In this document: positions 63,973-64,000 of the stretch, in pieces
Position numbering within the stretch: position 1 is the stretch's first letter
Layout: every line of letters starts with the position of its first letter
Source: Gymnodinialimonas sp. 57CJ19
Lineage (GTDB): Bacteria > Pseudomonadota > Alphaproteobacteria > Rhodobacterales > Rhodobacteraceae
Reading direction: 5' to 3'
Assembly: GCF_038396845.1 (NCBI RefSeq)
Contig: NZ_CP151587.1
Location: 3,797,608-3,861,607 of the forward strand
DNA length: 64,000 nt
The notes under the pieces: generated by a model
Seen by the model: only the letters and a program-made list of their open reading frames with translations
The model's database searches: none
Told to the model about the DNA's origin: nothing
Program-made: the position numbers and the translations under genes

Positions 63973-64000
63973 GGGCGGGGCCTATCGGCAAAGTGTGACG

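Noticed and set aside
1..64000. tRNA or rRNA genes
   Set aside because: No GGTTCGAATC-type T-arm with matching acceptor stem, and no rRNA-like stretch, was recognised by eye; a covariance search would be decisive.

Overview
The window is high-GC DNA that reads as the chromosome of a marine-type alphaproteobacterium of the Rhodobacteraceae (Roseobacter group). This is inferred from the gene complement and order: a leucine-degradation pair (ivd, mccB), a compact polyhydroxybutyrate locus (phaR, phaP, phaC, phaZ), secF-secD-yajC, then serS-surE-pcm-nlpD, thyX, the short ProS type, and ppx-ppk. No rRNA, tRNA, insertion sequence, prophage or CRISPR array was recognised.

Layout: 1-2760 (minus) holds ivd, two unknown exported proteins and the start of mccB. 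3201-4648 (plus) holds a PhzF-family and a TerB-family gene. 4942-17526 (plus) is the largest functional block: a polar amino-acid-type ABC importer (ATPase, two periplasmic binding proteins, two permeases), then two glutamine-synthetase-like ligases flanking a class I glutamine amidotransferase, a small membrane protein, a PuuB-like FAD oxidase, a DegT aminotransferase and a class III aminotransferase. Together this looks like uptake and gamma-glutamylation/transamination of a polyamine or related amine. 17585-22863 carries a broken GNAT gene and the PHB locus, with two perfect PhaR-type boxes before the phasin gene. 24697-28043 (minus) is a LacI regulator, an SDR and a HisD/HpsN-type dehydrogenase. 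28288-30013 (minus) has two alpha/beta hydrolases. 30557-34520 has thrS, a Hint-like protein, a membrane protein, an ArsC-like protein and a cold-shock protein. 34521-36002 is an accessory patch: a 4 x 118 bp tandem array beside an AbiJ-type (HEPN) putative phage-defence gene whose start overlaps the end of thyX. 36998-43182 has DUF817, gloA, DUF1194, Mth938-like, TauE/SafE and secF-secD-yajC. 43409-49917 has a pentapeptide-repeat protein containing a 30-nt minisatellite, then serS, a TspO-like membrane protein, surE, pcm and nlpD. 50138-54667 has an outer-membrane barrel protein, carB and a small membrane protein. 55016-58199 has a BrnA-like protein and two tandem secreted serine proteases. 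58265-63972 (minus) has proS, two very small membrane proteins, ppx and ppk.

The most unusual content is intergenic. (i) Arrays of perfect palindromes all centred on TTGCAA, each about 20 bp and repeating every 22-23 bp. The array at 8468-8553 and the one at 15961-16050 are inverted homologues whose arms have changed in a compensatory way. (ii) A dispersed 21-22 bp motif present six times, always in the same top-strand orientation whatever the direction of nearby genes, and often followed by a GGGGGC/GCCCCC hairpin. (iii) The 118-bp tandem array next to the HEPN gene. (iv) A compact three-way-junction-like inverted repeat overlapping the carB stop codon.
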